A stretch of DNA of 36,434 nt from CAYTAP01 sp964435775 (GTDB taxonomy: Bacteria > Planctomycetota > Phycisphaerae > Tepidisphaerales > Tepidisphaeraceae): assembly GCA_964435775.1 (NCBI GenBank), contig CAYTAP010000024.1, positions 1 to 36,434 of the forward strand. The letters run 5' to 3'. The notes under the pieces are model-generated. The model had not been told where the DNA came from and did not search any database. It worked only from the letters and a program-made list of their open reading frames with translations. Of the stretch, positions 16,697-24,967 are shown piece after piece. Position numbers and translations under genes: made by a program. The first letter of the stretch is position 1; each line of letters opens with the position of its first letter.

Positions 16697-17488
16697 CTAG
16701 ACCGCCGCCGCCTGCTGGAACTCCTTGCGCCGGGTCGCCATTTGCGCTTTCAAGCGAGCCAGGATTGAGCTGTGCATCTGGCTGACGCGGGATTCGGACA
16801 GGTCGAGCGTGGCGCCGATCTCCTTCATCGTCATCTCTTCAAAATAGTAGAGGATGATGATGAGCCGCTCGGCGCGGGTAAGGCCCTTGGTGATCAGGTC
16901 CTTGAGGTCTTTACGTTGGATTTCACGGATGGGGTCGGCGCCGCGTTTATCCTCCAGGATGTCAATTTCACGGACATCCTTGTTGCTGTCGGTCTCAAAC
17001 CACTTGCGCGACAGGGACACAAGCCCGACGGCGTTGGCGTCCTTGGCCACCTTCTCGAACTCCGCCATGGGAATCTTGAGACGCTTGGCGACTTCCTCCT
17101 GCGTTGGAGAGCGACCGAGCTCCACCTCAAGCTGTCGGCTGGCGCCCTCAACCTTGTGAGATCGGGAACGCACAAGCCGAGGCACCCAGTCCATGGAACG
17201 CAACTCGTCGAGGATCGCGCCGCGGATGCGCGGCGCGCAGTAGGTTTCAAACTTGACGCCCCGCTCAAGATCGAATGCGGCGATCGCATCCATCAACCCG
17301 AAGATGCCCGAGGACATCAGGTCATCCAGCTCGACTTCATCCGGCAGCTTGACATGAATTCGTTCGGCGTTGTACCGAACCAGATGGAGATAATGCTCCA
17401 TCAACACATTTCTCAATTCCTGCGTCTTGGTCTTTTTGTACTCGATCCAAACTTCCTTGATGTCCTGCTTCAAAGCCGCCTTGCTCAT
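16697..17488 (-). CDS. fliA: Flagellar RNA polymerase sigma factor FliA (sigma-28/WhiG type)
   Basis: A 263-residue sigma factor. Region 2 (LVRYNAERIHVKLPDEVELDDLMSSGIFGLMDAI and FETYCAPRIRGAILDELRSMDWVPR) is typical of FliA/WhiG. Region 3 follows (ASRQLEVELGRSPTQEEVAKRL). Region 4 is at the C-terminus (MTMKEIGATLDLSESRVSQMHSSILARLK). It directs RNA polymerase to late flagellar and motility promoters. The start at 17488 has GGGAGG 5 bases upstream; a longer frame begins at 17557. The stop is TAG, which shows that TAG is used as a real stop in this genome. It ends the flagellar cluster and is separated from the 81-residue membrane protein by about 145 bp, which may hold its own promoter. Confidence 0.92.
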   Translation of the reverse strand: MSKAALKQDIKEVWIEYKKTKTQELRNVLMEHYLHLVRYNAERIHVKLPDEVELDDLMSSGIFGLMDAIAAFDLERGVKFETYCAPRIRGAILDELRSMDWVPRLVRSRSHKVEGASRQLEVELGRSPTQEEVAKRLKIPMAEFEKVAKDANAVGLVSLSRKWFETDSNKDVREIDILEDKRGADPIREIQRKDLKDLITKGLTRAERLIIILYYFEEMTMKEIGATLDLSESRVSQMHSSILARLKAQMATRRKEFQQAAAV

Positions 17489-17633
17489 TACATCCTCCCG
17501 GTCCGTGGGGTTAAGCGGGTTATGTGGCGTCAACGCCTCAGGCGTCATCATCGCCATTTCGACACATAAAACAAACCGTGCCTATCCAAACATATGACGC
17601 CGATCCGACCGATATGACATTGGCCACGGATTC

Positions 17634-17879
17634 TTATCGGTCGTCGGCCAGCGATTCCATCGGTTTATTTTTTAATTTTCTCTTTTCCATCTCAACATTC
17701 TCATCCAGCATCTTCTTTGCCATCACGCCGAGCACCAGGCCGACCACGAACGTTCCCCCCATTGCCACCAGCGCCCGCCCCACCGTCGTGGACAGCGTGT
17801 TGTCGGCCTGAAAGGCGCCGACCACGAGACATACCGCAAACACCAGCACCGAACAAGCCGCCGCGATGCGCGTGGGCAT
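17634..17879 (-). CDS. Small two-helix membrane protein in flagellar cluster
   Basis: An 81-residue protein starting at the ATG at 17879, with GGAGG 8 bases upstream. The long frame starts at TTG 17894 without that spacing. Two hydrophobic segments (AACSVLVFAVCLVVGAF and ALVAMGGTFVVGLVLGVMA) flank a short polar loop. The C-terminal tail is charged (KKMLDENVEMEKRKLKN). It lies 43 bp after flhG and before fliA on the same strand. The family was not recognised, and nothing in the sequence assigns a flagellar role except position. Confidence 0.7.
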   Translation of the reverse strand: MPTRIAAACSVLVFAVCLVVGAFQADNTLSTTVGRALVAMGGTFVVGLVLGVMAKKMLDENVEMEKRKLKNKPMESLADDR

Positions 17880-17922
17880 GGCAAATACCTCCAAATGGCG
17901 CGCCGGCCGCTTGCCGGCGGGC

Positions 17923-18795
17923 TCACTTCCTAAACCAGCAACTCATCCGATTGAAAAACCCATGCGCCGCGGCCGGATTGGCCACGCCACTCTGCAGGCG
18001 CATCGCAAGCCGATCCATGCAGGCGCTGGCATGGGATCGCGGCGCGCCCAACACAAATGGAATGCGCCGGCGCACACACGCCGGCACCTGGTCGTCGGCC
18101 GACACATAGCCGGCATCAAGGATGCTGACGTTGAGAAACTGCCTCGCCACCCTGGCGATGCGGTCATGCACGCCCCGCGCCTCGGCGATGGATCGCGCCT
18201 GGTTGACCAGCAGGCTGATCTTCCGATCCCCCCCGTCCCTGCTCAGCACCTTGATCACCGCGTAGGCATCGGTGATGGAGGTGGGCTCCGGCGTGGTGAC
18301 GACAAGCACATGATCGGCCGCCCGCGTGAACGTCAGCACATTGGTGCTGATGCCCGCACCGGTGTCGATCAGAATGACGTCGCTGGTCTGTTCGAGTTCG
18401 CCCAGCGCATCGATCAAACGCCGTCGGTCGGCGTCGGTCAGGTCGGCCATCCGCGAGAGGCCCGACGCGCCGCCGATCAGGTAAAAGCCCCCCGGCGCGC
18501 GCACCATCACCTCCCGCAGCTCGCGCCGTCGGGCGATCACATGCGAGAGATTGGCCGGCAGATCAACATTGCAGAGCACGTCGGCGTTGGCCAATCCGAG
18601 ATCGGCGTCGAGCAGCACGACTTTTTTGCCGCCGGCCGCCAGCTTGATCGCGAGGTTAACGGCGATATTGCTCTTGCCGACGCCTCCCTTGCCGCTGGTG
18701 ACGGCGATGACCATCGCGCTGGCGGCGGTATCGACGCCGGCGCGGTGACGCACCAAACTGCGGAGATGTGTGGCCTGGTCAAGCATCAGAGTCAT
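17923..18795 (-). CDS. flhG: Flagellar number regulator FlhG (MinD-like ATPase)
   Basis: A 290-residue P-loop ATPase of the MinD/ParA group. The deviant Walker A is SGKGGVGKSN near 34-43, switch I/Walker A' is LLDADLGLANADVL, and Walker B is VILIDTGAGIS. FlhG limits flagellar number and acts with the FlhF GTPase at the cell pole. Its N-terminus (DQATHLRSLV) resembles the FlhG activator helix that stimulates FlhF. The ATG at 18795 overlaps the flhF stop as ATGA and has GGGGAG plus AAGG upstream, which shows translational coupling. It is placed as in many flagellated bacteria between flhF and a small gene before fliA. Confidence 0.92.
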   Translation of the reverse strand: MTLMLDQATHLRSLVRHRAGVDTAASAMVIAVTSGKGGVGKSNIAVNLAIKLAAGGKKVVLLDADLGLANADVLCNVDLPANLSHVIARRRELREVMVRAPGGFYLIGGASGLSRMADLTDADRRRLIDALGELEQTSDVILIDTGAGISTNVLTFTRAADHVLVVTTPEPTSITDAYAVIKVLSRDGGDRKISLLVNQARSIAEARGVHDRIARVARQFLNVSILDAGYVSADDQVPACVRRRIPFVLGAPRSHASACMDRLAMRLQSGVANPAAAHGFFNRMSCWFRK

Positions 18796-20039
18796 ACCTT
18801 GCTCCCCAGAATAATCTGCGCCAGGCGCCCCCCGCGTCCGACTTCAATGTCGTCGGGGACATCCTGCCCGGTGGTGACGTAAGACAACGATTTGTTCACT
18901 TTGCGAATGACGTTCAGCACAACGCCCACATGCGCAGCCTCGTCGAGCTTGGTGAAAATGATCTTGTCGACGCGGACTTCACAAAATCGCTCAACGGCCA
19001 ATTCCACGCACGCCTGGCTGGATGTCGTGGACAGAACCAGATGCACCTCGTCCGGCCGCGCGACGGCGATGAAGTTCCTCAATTCATTGAGCTTGAGCGT
19101 GTCCTTGGGGCTTCGCCCGGCGGTGTCGATCAGGACATAGTCGCAATCGGACATCGTTTCGATGGCGTCGCGGAGATCCTCCGGGCTGCCGGCCACCTTC
19201 AAGGGGGAATCAATGATGTCGGCGTACTTTTTCAACTGATCGATCGCCGCGATCCGGTATGTGTCCAGCGTGATCAGCCCGACGCGGTGCTTTTCGCGCA
19301 ATTTGAGGTTGGCCGCCAGCTTGGCGATGGTCGTCGTTTTTCCCACGCCAGTCGGGCCCACCAAGGCGACCACATGCGGCCCGGTGGTTTTGACCCGCAC
19401 GATCGGCCCGGAGGTGGGAAGCAGCTTCTCCAACTGCTCGGCCAGTTTGTCCTTCACAAACTGCGGATTCATCAAATGCTCGGCGCGAACCTCTCGCCGA
19501 AGTGTCTGCACCACTTCCGCCGCCAATTCCTCGGCCACCTGATTTGAAATCAACTGCGTGTAGCTCTCGAACAGGTTTTCCGGAACATCGGGCGTTTGCT
19601 TGGCGCGGTTTTGTGAAACGAGATCCTTGATGACCGAACGCAGTCCCCCCACTTCCTGCGTCAGGCTGAGCATCATCGCGTGGTTGGCGGCCGGTGTTTC
19701 CAGAAACTGCCGCCCCGGTTCGACATTTCGCGGAACCATCGGGATGGGCGTTGTGCCGGGGCGGGATTTCGTCAACGACGCATTGCGAACGGGCAGGGCC
19801 TCAATCCCCCCCCGCTCCGTCGCGGCGGCGGTGGTGGCCGCCGGACGCCTCGTCGGCCTTCTCCCCACGTTCAATCCCTGACCGGCGGTGATCTCCACGA
19901 TCTCCCGTCGGCGAAGTCCCAACCAGCGCCGCCGCTGGTACGTCCGCGTATGAAGGATCACCGCATCCACGCCCATGGTCTTTTTGACCTGGGACAATGC
20001 GTCCGCCATCGTCGGTGCTTGAAATGTCTGCAGGTTCAT
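18792..20039 (-). CDS. flhF: Flagellar biosynthesis GTPase FlhF
   Basis: A 415-residue SRP-type GTPase. The N-terminus MNLQTFQAPTMADALSQVKK and VDAVILHTRT is the FlhF B-domain signature. The NG domain follows from about residue 170, with G1 at LVGPTGVGKTTTIAKLA, G3 at DTAGRSPKD, and TKLDEAAHVG as the nucleotide-specificity region. FlhF marks the site of flagellum assembly. The middle (about 60-110) is low-complexity and basic/Pro-rich, typical of the linker. It is co-transcribed with flhG (overlapping stop and start) and follows the 35-residue gene after 60 bp. Confidence 0.93.
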   Translation of the reverse strand: MNLQTFQAPTMADALSQVKKTMGVDAVILHTRTYQRRRWLGLRRREIVEITAGQGLNVGRRPTRRPAATTAAATERGGIEALPVRNASLTKSRPGTTPIPMVPRNVEPGRQFLETPAANHAMMLSLTQEVGGLRSVIKDLVSQNRAKQTPDVPENLFESYTQLISNQVAEELAAEVVQTLRREVRAEHLMNPQFVKDKLAEQLEKLLPTSGPIVRVKTTGPHVVALVGPTGVGKTTTIAKLAANLKLREKHRVGLITLDTYRIAAIDQLKKYADIIDSPLKVAGSPEDLRDAIETMSDCDYVLIDTAGRSPKDTLKLNELRNFIAVARPDEVHLVLSTTSSQACVELAVERFCEVRVDKIIFTKLDEAAHVGVVLNVIRKVNKSLSYVTTGQDVPDDIEVGRGGRLAQIILGSKV

Positions 20040-20099
20040 ATGAGCTTCTCGACAACCGGCCCACCGGACATCGCCCTTCGCCTCACGCCGCCAACCGCT

Positions 20100-20207
20100 T
20101 CACCACGGCGCGACCGCAACCAGGCACACGATGAACAAAAATACGACGACCGCCGGCAACACCCAGCCGGCCGTCCCGCCCCTTCGCTTGATTTCCACAT
20201 CACGCAT
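20100..20207 (-). CDS. 35-residue single-pass membrane protein between flhA and flhF
   Basis: ATG at 20207 has AGGAG upstream with about 8 bases spacing. The product begins MRDVEIKRRGG and then has one strong hydrophobic helix (WVLPAVVVFLFIVCLVAVA) ending PW before the TGA. It lies in the 257-bp space between flhA and flhF on the same strand, where no other gene fits. Basic residues before the helix suggest an inside N-terminus. It is not a recognised family. The good ribosome binding site, operon position and clear topology make it more than a random ORF. Confidence 0.6.
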   Translation of the reverse strand: MRDVEIKRRGGTAGWVLPAVVVFLFIVCLVAVAPW

Positions 20208-20296
20208 CGACTTGATCTCCTGTTTTCACTCATTCATCCAACTCTTTTCGTCCAGCCACACGCATCTGACGCGGGGCGTTGCGGTTCACCATTCTT

Positions 20297-22396
20297 TCAT
20301 CCATTCAGTCCCACCATGGCCACGGCCTCGACGGCGACTTCGGGCACAATCTCATTGAACGCGAGCACCGCGACGTGCGGCAGGCTCGATTCGATCATCC
20401 GCCGGAGCGTGCCGCGGACTTGTGGACTGCACAAAATGACGGCCGATCGACCAGTCTGCGTCAGTTCGCCGGCTTTGGAGGCAATCTGGTTCACGACCTG
20501 CTGCGCGGTCTGCGGCGGCATCGTGTTGGTCATCCCGCGCTCGCTTCGGTCGATGTGGCCGTTGATCAAATCCTCCAGCGCCGGATCAAGCGTCAGGCAC
20601 CAGAGGCGATCCGATTCATCCACATACTGCTTGCAGATCGTGCGCGCCAGGGCATGCCGGACGTATTCGGTCAACACGTCGAGGTCCTTTGTTCGTGACG
20701 CATAATCGCCAAGCGTTTCGATGATTGTCTCCAGATCGCGCACGGGCACGCGCTCGCGGAGGAGATTCTGCATGACTTTCTGGAGCTCGCCGGGCTTCAC
20801 TTGCGTGGGGATGACCTCCTCCACAAGCGCCGGCAGGCGCGTCTTGATGTTGTCGAGCAGGTTCTTGACCTCCTGCCGGGTCAAGAGTTCATAGGCGTGG
20901 GCTTTGATGAGTTCCGTCAAATGAGTCGCCAGAACGCTCGTCGCCTCCACGACCGTGTAGTTGAGCAATTCCGCCTGCGGGCGCTGCGATTCGGTGATCC
21001 AGTAGGCCGGCAAACCGAACGCCGGCTCGGTCGTCGCTTCAGCGCCTTCGATCGGCCCGCTGGTCGCGCCGTTGTCCATCGCCAGGAACTGCTCGGGATA
21101 GGTGACCCCGCGCCCGATGGCCTGTCCCTTGATCTTGACGACGTAATCGTTGGCCGACAGTTGCATGTTGTCGCGGATGCGGATGGGGGGCACGATGATG
21201 CCCAGGTCCATCGCCGACTGCCGGCGGATCAGGCTGATGCGATCGAGCAGATCGCCGCCCTTGCTCGCATCGACGAGCTTGACGAGCCCATAGCCCACTT
21301 CCAGTTCCATCGTGTCGAGTTCGAGCAGCTTCTCAACCTTGTCAGGCTCCTTGCGGATCGCCTGCTGATGTTCCTTCTCCGCGACGACTTTCGCCGCCTT
21401 CGTTTCATTCATGAGCAGGATGAACGCCAGCCCCCCGCAGCAACTGCCCACGACCACGAGTGGAATCATGGGCAACCCCGTGAAGCTCATCATCAGCAGA
21501 AAACCGGCCGCGATGATCAGCGCCTTGGGTTTGGCGAGCATCTGCGAGAGCATTTCATCGCCGAGGTTGCCCTAGCTGGCGGTGCGGGTGACGATCAGAC
21601 CAGCGCCCAGCGAGACAATGAACGCGGGAATCTGGCTGACGAGGCCGTCGCCGATCGTCAGCTTGGTGTAGAGCTTCATGCACTCCATGAGCGGCCAGCC
21701 GTGCTCCCCCATGCCGACGTACAAACCGCCTAAAATGTTGATGAAGGTGATGACCAAACCGGCGATGGCGTCGCCACGGACAAACTTTGATGCACCATCC
21801 ATCGCCCCGTAGAAATCGGCCTCCTGGGAGATCGATTCGCGGCGGCGACGGGCTTCGGATTCATTGATGATGCCGGCGTTGAGGTCGGCGTCGATCGCCA
21901 TCTGCTTGCCGGGCATGGCGTCCAACGTGAAACGCGCGGCGACTTCGGAGATGCGCCCGCCGCCTTTGGTGATGACGACGAACTGGATGACGAAAATGAT
22001 GATGAAGATGATGATCCCGACGGCCATCGAGCCGTGGGTGACGAACTCGCTGAACGTGCGGACGACCTCGCCGGCGGCGTGAATGGCCGAGTCGGGCGTC
22101 CCGGAAGCCGTGAGAATCAGCCGCGTCGTGGCGACATTGAGCACCAGCCGAAAGAGCGTGATGGCCAGTAGCAACGAGGGGAAAACGGAAAACTCAAGCG
22201 GGCTGCGGACGTAGATCGTCGTGACGAGAATGATGACCGACAACGTGATGTTGGCGACGAGCAGGAAATCCAGCAGAAACGTGGGCAACGGAACAAGCAA
22301 CACCACCAGCAGGCTGATGAATGCGGCGGGGAAGATCATGCCTCGGTTGGCATGGATCGTCCGCACAATCGGATTGGTTGCTAACGCACCGGTCAT
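20297..22396 (-). pseudogene. flhA: Flagellar export gate protein FlhA, with one in-frame TAG
   Basis: The 700-codon frame from the ATG at 22396 to 20297 encodes complete FlhA, except that codon 275 (21572-21574) is TAG. Upstream residues (274) include the first transmembrane helices and the conserved cytoplasmic loop (ITKGGGRISEVAARFTLDAMPGKQMAIDADLNAG), ending VTRTAS. After the TAG the frame continues without a shift as GNLGDEMLSQMLAKPKAL, then two more helices and the full C-terminal cytoplasmic domain. FlhA is essential for flagellar export. CAG, a one-base change, or another sense codon would restore it. Possibilities are sequencing error, recent nonsense mutation, suppression, or two pieces made separately; no good ribosome binding site precedes ATG 21553. 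The gene is otherwise undecayed. Confidence 0.88.
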
Positions 22397-22444
22397 TCCG
22401 TGACCATCTCCCAAAGGCAAGCCATCCTGGCCGCCGTAATTCCC

Positions 22445-22499
22445 TGCCTACTGCCCACTGCCCACTGCCCACTGCCTACTGCCTACTGCCTACTGCTTC
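22445..22499. repeat. Array of seven heptamers
   Basis: Seven perfect 7-base units at 22445-22493, CTGCCTA once, CTGCCCA three times, CTGCCTA three times, followed by a partial unit CTGCTT. On the minus strand this reads TAGGCAG/TGGGCAG. It fills the space between the flhB stop and the flhA start. The same family appears at 7334-7348. Confidence 0.9.
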
Positions 22500-22502
22500 G
22501 CC

Positions 22503-23585
22503 TCACGCCGATCGCCTCTGTTTGAGCGTTCCGTTCAATTCATACACATACGCGAGGATTTCCGCCACCGCGGAATAAAATTGTTCGGGCACCTCGCCGC
22601 CCACTTCCACCAGTTTGAACAACGCGCGGGCGAGTGGCTTGCGCTCCAGGATGGGCACGCCATGGGCAATCGCCATTTCCCGAATCCGCGCCGCCATGAA
22701 GCCCCGACCCTTCGCGACCACCTTCGGCGCGTGCATCGTCGCCGCGTCATACTTCAAGGCGATGGCGAACTCCGTGGGGTTCGTCACCACCACATCCGCC
22801 GTCGGAACCGCCACTTTCAAACGCTGCGTCGCCACCTGAATCTGAATCTGCCGGCGACGCTGCTTGATGTGCGGATCGCCTTCCATCCGCTTCATCTCCT
22901 CCTTCACCTCCTGCTTGCTCATCTTCAACTGCTTCTCGATCTTGAACCGCTGCCAGATGTAGTCGGCCAGCGCCAGCACGAGCAAGACCACGCCGATCCG
23001 CATGCCGATCGAGTAGATGATGTCGCCGCCAAGACCGAAGATCTGCACGAATGACAACCGCTGCGCCAAGATGATCTGCGGGAGGTGCCCATGCACCGCC
23101 GAATACGCCACAAGGGTGACCAGCGCCAACTTCGCCAGCCCCATGACCAGTTTCATGAAGCCGTCGCCACCCTTGAAGAGCTTGGAAATCCCCTTCATCG
23201 GATTGAGCGCGGCCAGGTTCGGTTGCAACCGCTTGGTGCTGAAAAACAACCCCACCTGCATCACGTTGACCAGGAAAGCCGTAATCATCAGTCCAATGAA
23301 CAACGGAAGGATCGCCTTGCCGGCCTGCACCGTGGCGCGGACCAGTCCAACACCCAGGTCACCGGTCGCCAGGCTCGACATCGAGCCGGCGCTGAGCATT
23401 TCAACCATCAGCGCCTTGAGCGATTCCATCAACCCCGGGCCAAACCACTTGAGCATCTGCATGACGGCCAGCAGGAGCACCGCCGCCGTCAGGTCGGGAC
23501 TGCGCGCGATATTCCCCTGCTCGCGCGCCTCCTGCCGTCGGCGTGGTGTGGGTGCTTCGGTTTTATCACCGTTGTCTTCCGCCAT
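22503..23585 (-). CDS. flhB: Flagellar export switch protein FlhB
   Basis: A 360-residue protein. The N-terminus DKTEAPTPRRRQEAREQGNIARSPDL is the FlhB signature. Four transmembrane segments follow, then the cytoplasmic domain (MSKQEVKEEMKRMEGDPHIK). The autocleavage site, normally NPTH, reads Asn269-Pro270-Thr271-Glu272. FlhB switches export from rod/hook to filament substrates after self-cleavage between Asn and Pro; Asn and Pro are kept, His is lost. It lies just upstream of flhA in transcription, separated by the heptamer array. The start at 23585 is unambiguous from the family N-terminus. Confidence 0.95.
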   Translation of the reverse strand: MAEDNGDKTEAPTPRRRQEAREQGNIARSPDLTAAVLLLAVMQMLKWFGPGLMESLKALMVEMLSAGSMSSLATGDLGVGLVRATVQAGKAILPLFIGLMITAFLVNVMQVGLFFSTKRLQPNLAALNPMKGISKLFKGGDGFMKLVMGLAKLALVTLVAYSAVHGHLPQIILAQRLSFVQIFGLGGDIIYSIGMRIGVVLLVLALADYIWQRFKIEKQLKMSKQEVKEEMKRMEGDPHIKQRRRQIQIQVATQRLKVAVPTADVVVTNPTEFAIALKYDAATMHAPKVVAKGRGFMAARIREMAIAHGVPILERKPLARALFKLVEVGGEVPEQFYSAVAEILAYVYELNGTLKQRRSA

Positions 23586-23656
23586 GCTTCACAACCCACG
23601 AGATACAACCCGCGATCCGAACAAAATCAACGCTTACACCGCCATTCGCCCATTGC

Positions 23657-24445
23657 TTACGGCCCGGTCGCCAGCGCCGGCACCGTCCACGCCGCCCGCA
23701 CCATATCCATCGAATCAATCACCGCGCCTCGGATGACACTGCTGCTCAGCCCGATGCTCACGATGAGCACCAGCATGCCGATCCCCGAGCGCATCGATAA
23801 ACCCGCGGTCATCACGTTGAACTGCGGCATCGTTTTGCTGACGAACCCCAGCGCCACCTCCACGACCAGCATCGTCACGAGCAGCGGCGCCGCGAGCTGG
23901 ATCGCCAGCACCGTGCAGGCGCGAAAGAGTCCGACGATCAGTTCCAGCAGTGATGGCGTCACGCCCACCGACAACAAGGGCAGCGCATCGAAACTGTCGC
24001 GCACGCCCAGGAGCATCGCGTGTTGCCCGCGGACCAGGAGGAAGATCACGAGCGTCAGCATGAAGTACATGTCGCCCACGACCGTGCTCTGGCCGCCAAA
24101 CTGGGGATCGAAGACCTCGCTGAGGCTAAAGCCCATCTGCTGGCCCATCAATTCGCCGGCCCACTGCGCGGCGGTGAAGGTGAAGCTCATCGCCAGGCCC
24201 ATCGCCACGCCGAAGATGAGCTCGCCGCCGATCCCGACCGCCAGCTCCCAGACGCTGTCGGGCAATCGCACCGTGTGGCTCAAGCCGCCGGTCACCGCCA
24301 GCGCCAGCACCGAGATCAGCAATACCTTCACCCGCTTTGGAATCCGGCTGCTCCCAAACAGCGGCGCGAACGCCATCATTCCGGCCAGTCGGAAGAAGAC
24401 CAGCACGAAGGTCGGCACATATTCGAGCATCTGATTCGCCGACAT
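23657..24445 (-). CDS. fliR: Flagellar export apparatus protein FliR
   Basis: A 262-residue integral membrane protein with about six hydrophobic segments and FliR landmarks: FFRLAGMMAFAPLFGSSRIPKRVK near the N-terminus, MGQQMGFSLSEVFDPQFG in the middle, and ALGFVSKTMPQFNVMTAGLSMRSGIG in the C-terminal third. FliR forms the export gate with FliP and FliQ. The ATG at 24445 is preceded by GAAAGAG; the longer frame upstream runs through the AT-rich inverted repeat and is not credible coding sequence. The 71-bp spacer to flhB shows no gene. Confidence 0.92.
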   Translation of the reverse strand: MSANQMLEYVPTFVLVFFRLAGMMAFAPLFGSSRIPKRVKVLLISVLALAVTGGLSHTVRLPDSVWELAVGIGGELIFGVAMGLAMSFTFTAAQWAGELMGQQMGFSLSEVFDPQFGGQSTVVGDMYFMLTLVIFLLVRGQHAMLLGVRDSFDALPLLSVGVTPSLLELIVGLFRACTVLAIQLAAPLLVTMLVVEVALGFVSKTMPQFNVMTAGLSMRSGIGMLVLIVSIGLSSSVIRGAVIDSMDMVRAAWTVPALATGP

Positions 24446-24454
24446 CTCTTTCAC

Positions 24455-24539
24455 ATTTTCGATTTTTGATTTTTGATTCTTAATTGAGAGATCGATGCGC
24501 GCGTCTTTAATCAAAAATCACAAATCAAAAATCGAAAAT
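24455..24539. repeat. AT-rich inverted repeat filling the fliQ-fliR gap
   Basis: The outer 18 bases of each arm (24455-24472 and 24522-24539, ATTTTCGATTTTTGATTT and its complement) pair perfectly. The inner arms continue with imperfect GATTTTT heptads, around an inner loop rich in GC. It lies between the fliQ stop at 24545 and the fliR ribosome binding site, and its base composition is unlike the surrounding genes. It could be an attenuator, an RNA-processing site, or a repeat insertion. Confidence 0.85.
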
Positions 24540-24544
24540 CTCCT

Positions 24545-24808
24545 TCATGGGTGAAGCCCGGAACCAAGCAGCGCCATTGTAAACGTCATCAGCCGGTGCC
24601 CGATCCAGGGCATCAGCAGGATCATGGCGCCGACCATCGCAATAATTTTGGGAACGAAGGAAAGGGTCTGCTCCTGGATTTGTGTGACGGCCTGCACGAG
24701 GGAGATGGCGACGCCGACGATCAAACCAATGCCGAGCATCGGCGAGGCCACCAGCAATGCCATCAAAAGCGTCTGACGAACCAGGTCCGTTGCAACATCC
24801 AGAGACAT
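24545..24808 (-). CDS. fliQ: Flagellar export apparatus protein FliQ
   Basis: An 87-residue protein with two hydrophobic helices and FliQ landmarks: LVRQTLLMALLVASPMLGIGLIVG, then SLVQAVTQIQEQTLSFVPKI, then the second helix. It is part of the FliPQR export gate. The start at 24808 matches the family length; the longer frame beginning at 24916 adds 36 residues with no FliQ character. The ribosome binding site is weak. A 159-bp spacer separates it from fliP. Confidence 0.95.
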   Translation of the reverse strand: MSLDVATDLVRQTLLMALLVASPMLGIGLIVGVAISLVQAVTQIQEQTLSFVPKIIAMVGAMILLMPWIGHRLMTFTMALLGSGLHP

Positions 24809-24967
24809 GACACACACCCATCCGTGAGCGTCGCCCATTGAGTCGGAGAGGACCGACGGAATCGGCGGCAGGAATCGCAGCGCATCGTCGCGCCGCGCCA
24901 AACGCGAGCGGCCCATCCATGAGCCGCGACGAAGCGATCAATCGCCTCGCCACGTCCGATAAAAACT

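Noticed and set aside
20297..21553. Separate gene for the C-terminal half of FlhA starting at ATG 21553
   Set aside because: No ribosome binding site, and the residues before that ATG continue FlhA in the same frame up to the TAG.
15946..22396. Alternative genetic code, suggested by the in-frame TGA and TAG
   Set aside because: TGA is the normal stop of flhF, fliN, fliP and others, and TAG ends fliA and the AraC-type gene. Two isolated stops in two genes do not support reassignment.
22445..22499. CRISPR array
   Set aside because: Units are 7 bases without spacers; this is a simple tandem repeat.
24809..24967. Frames extending fliQ upstream or a separate gene between fliP and fliQ
   Set aside because: They start from TTG or lack a ribosome binding site and show no helices or family traits; fliQ length is complete from 24808.
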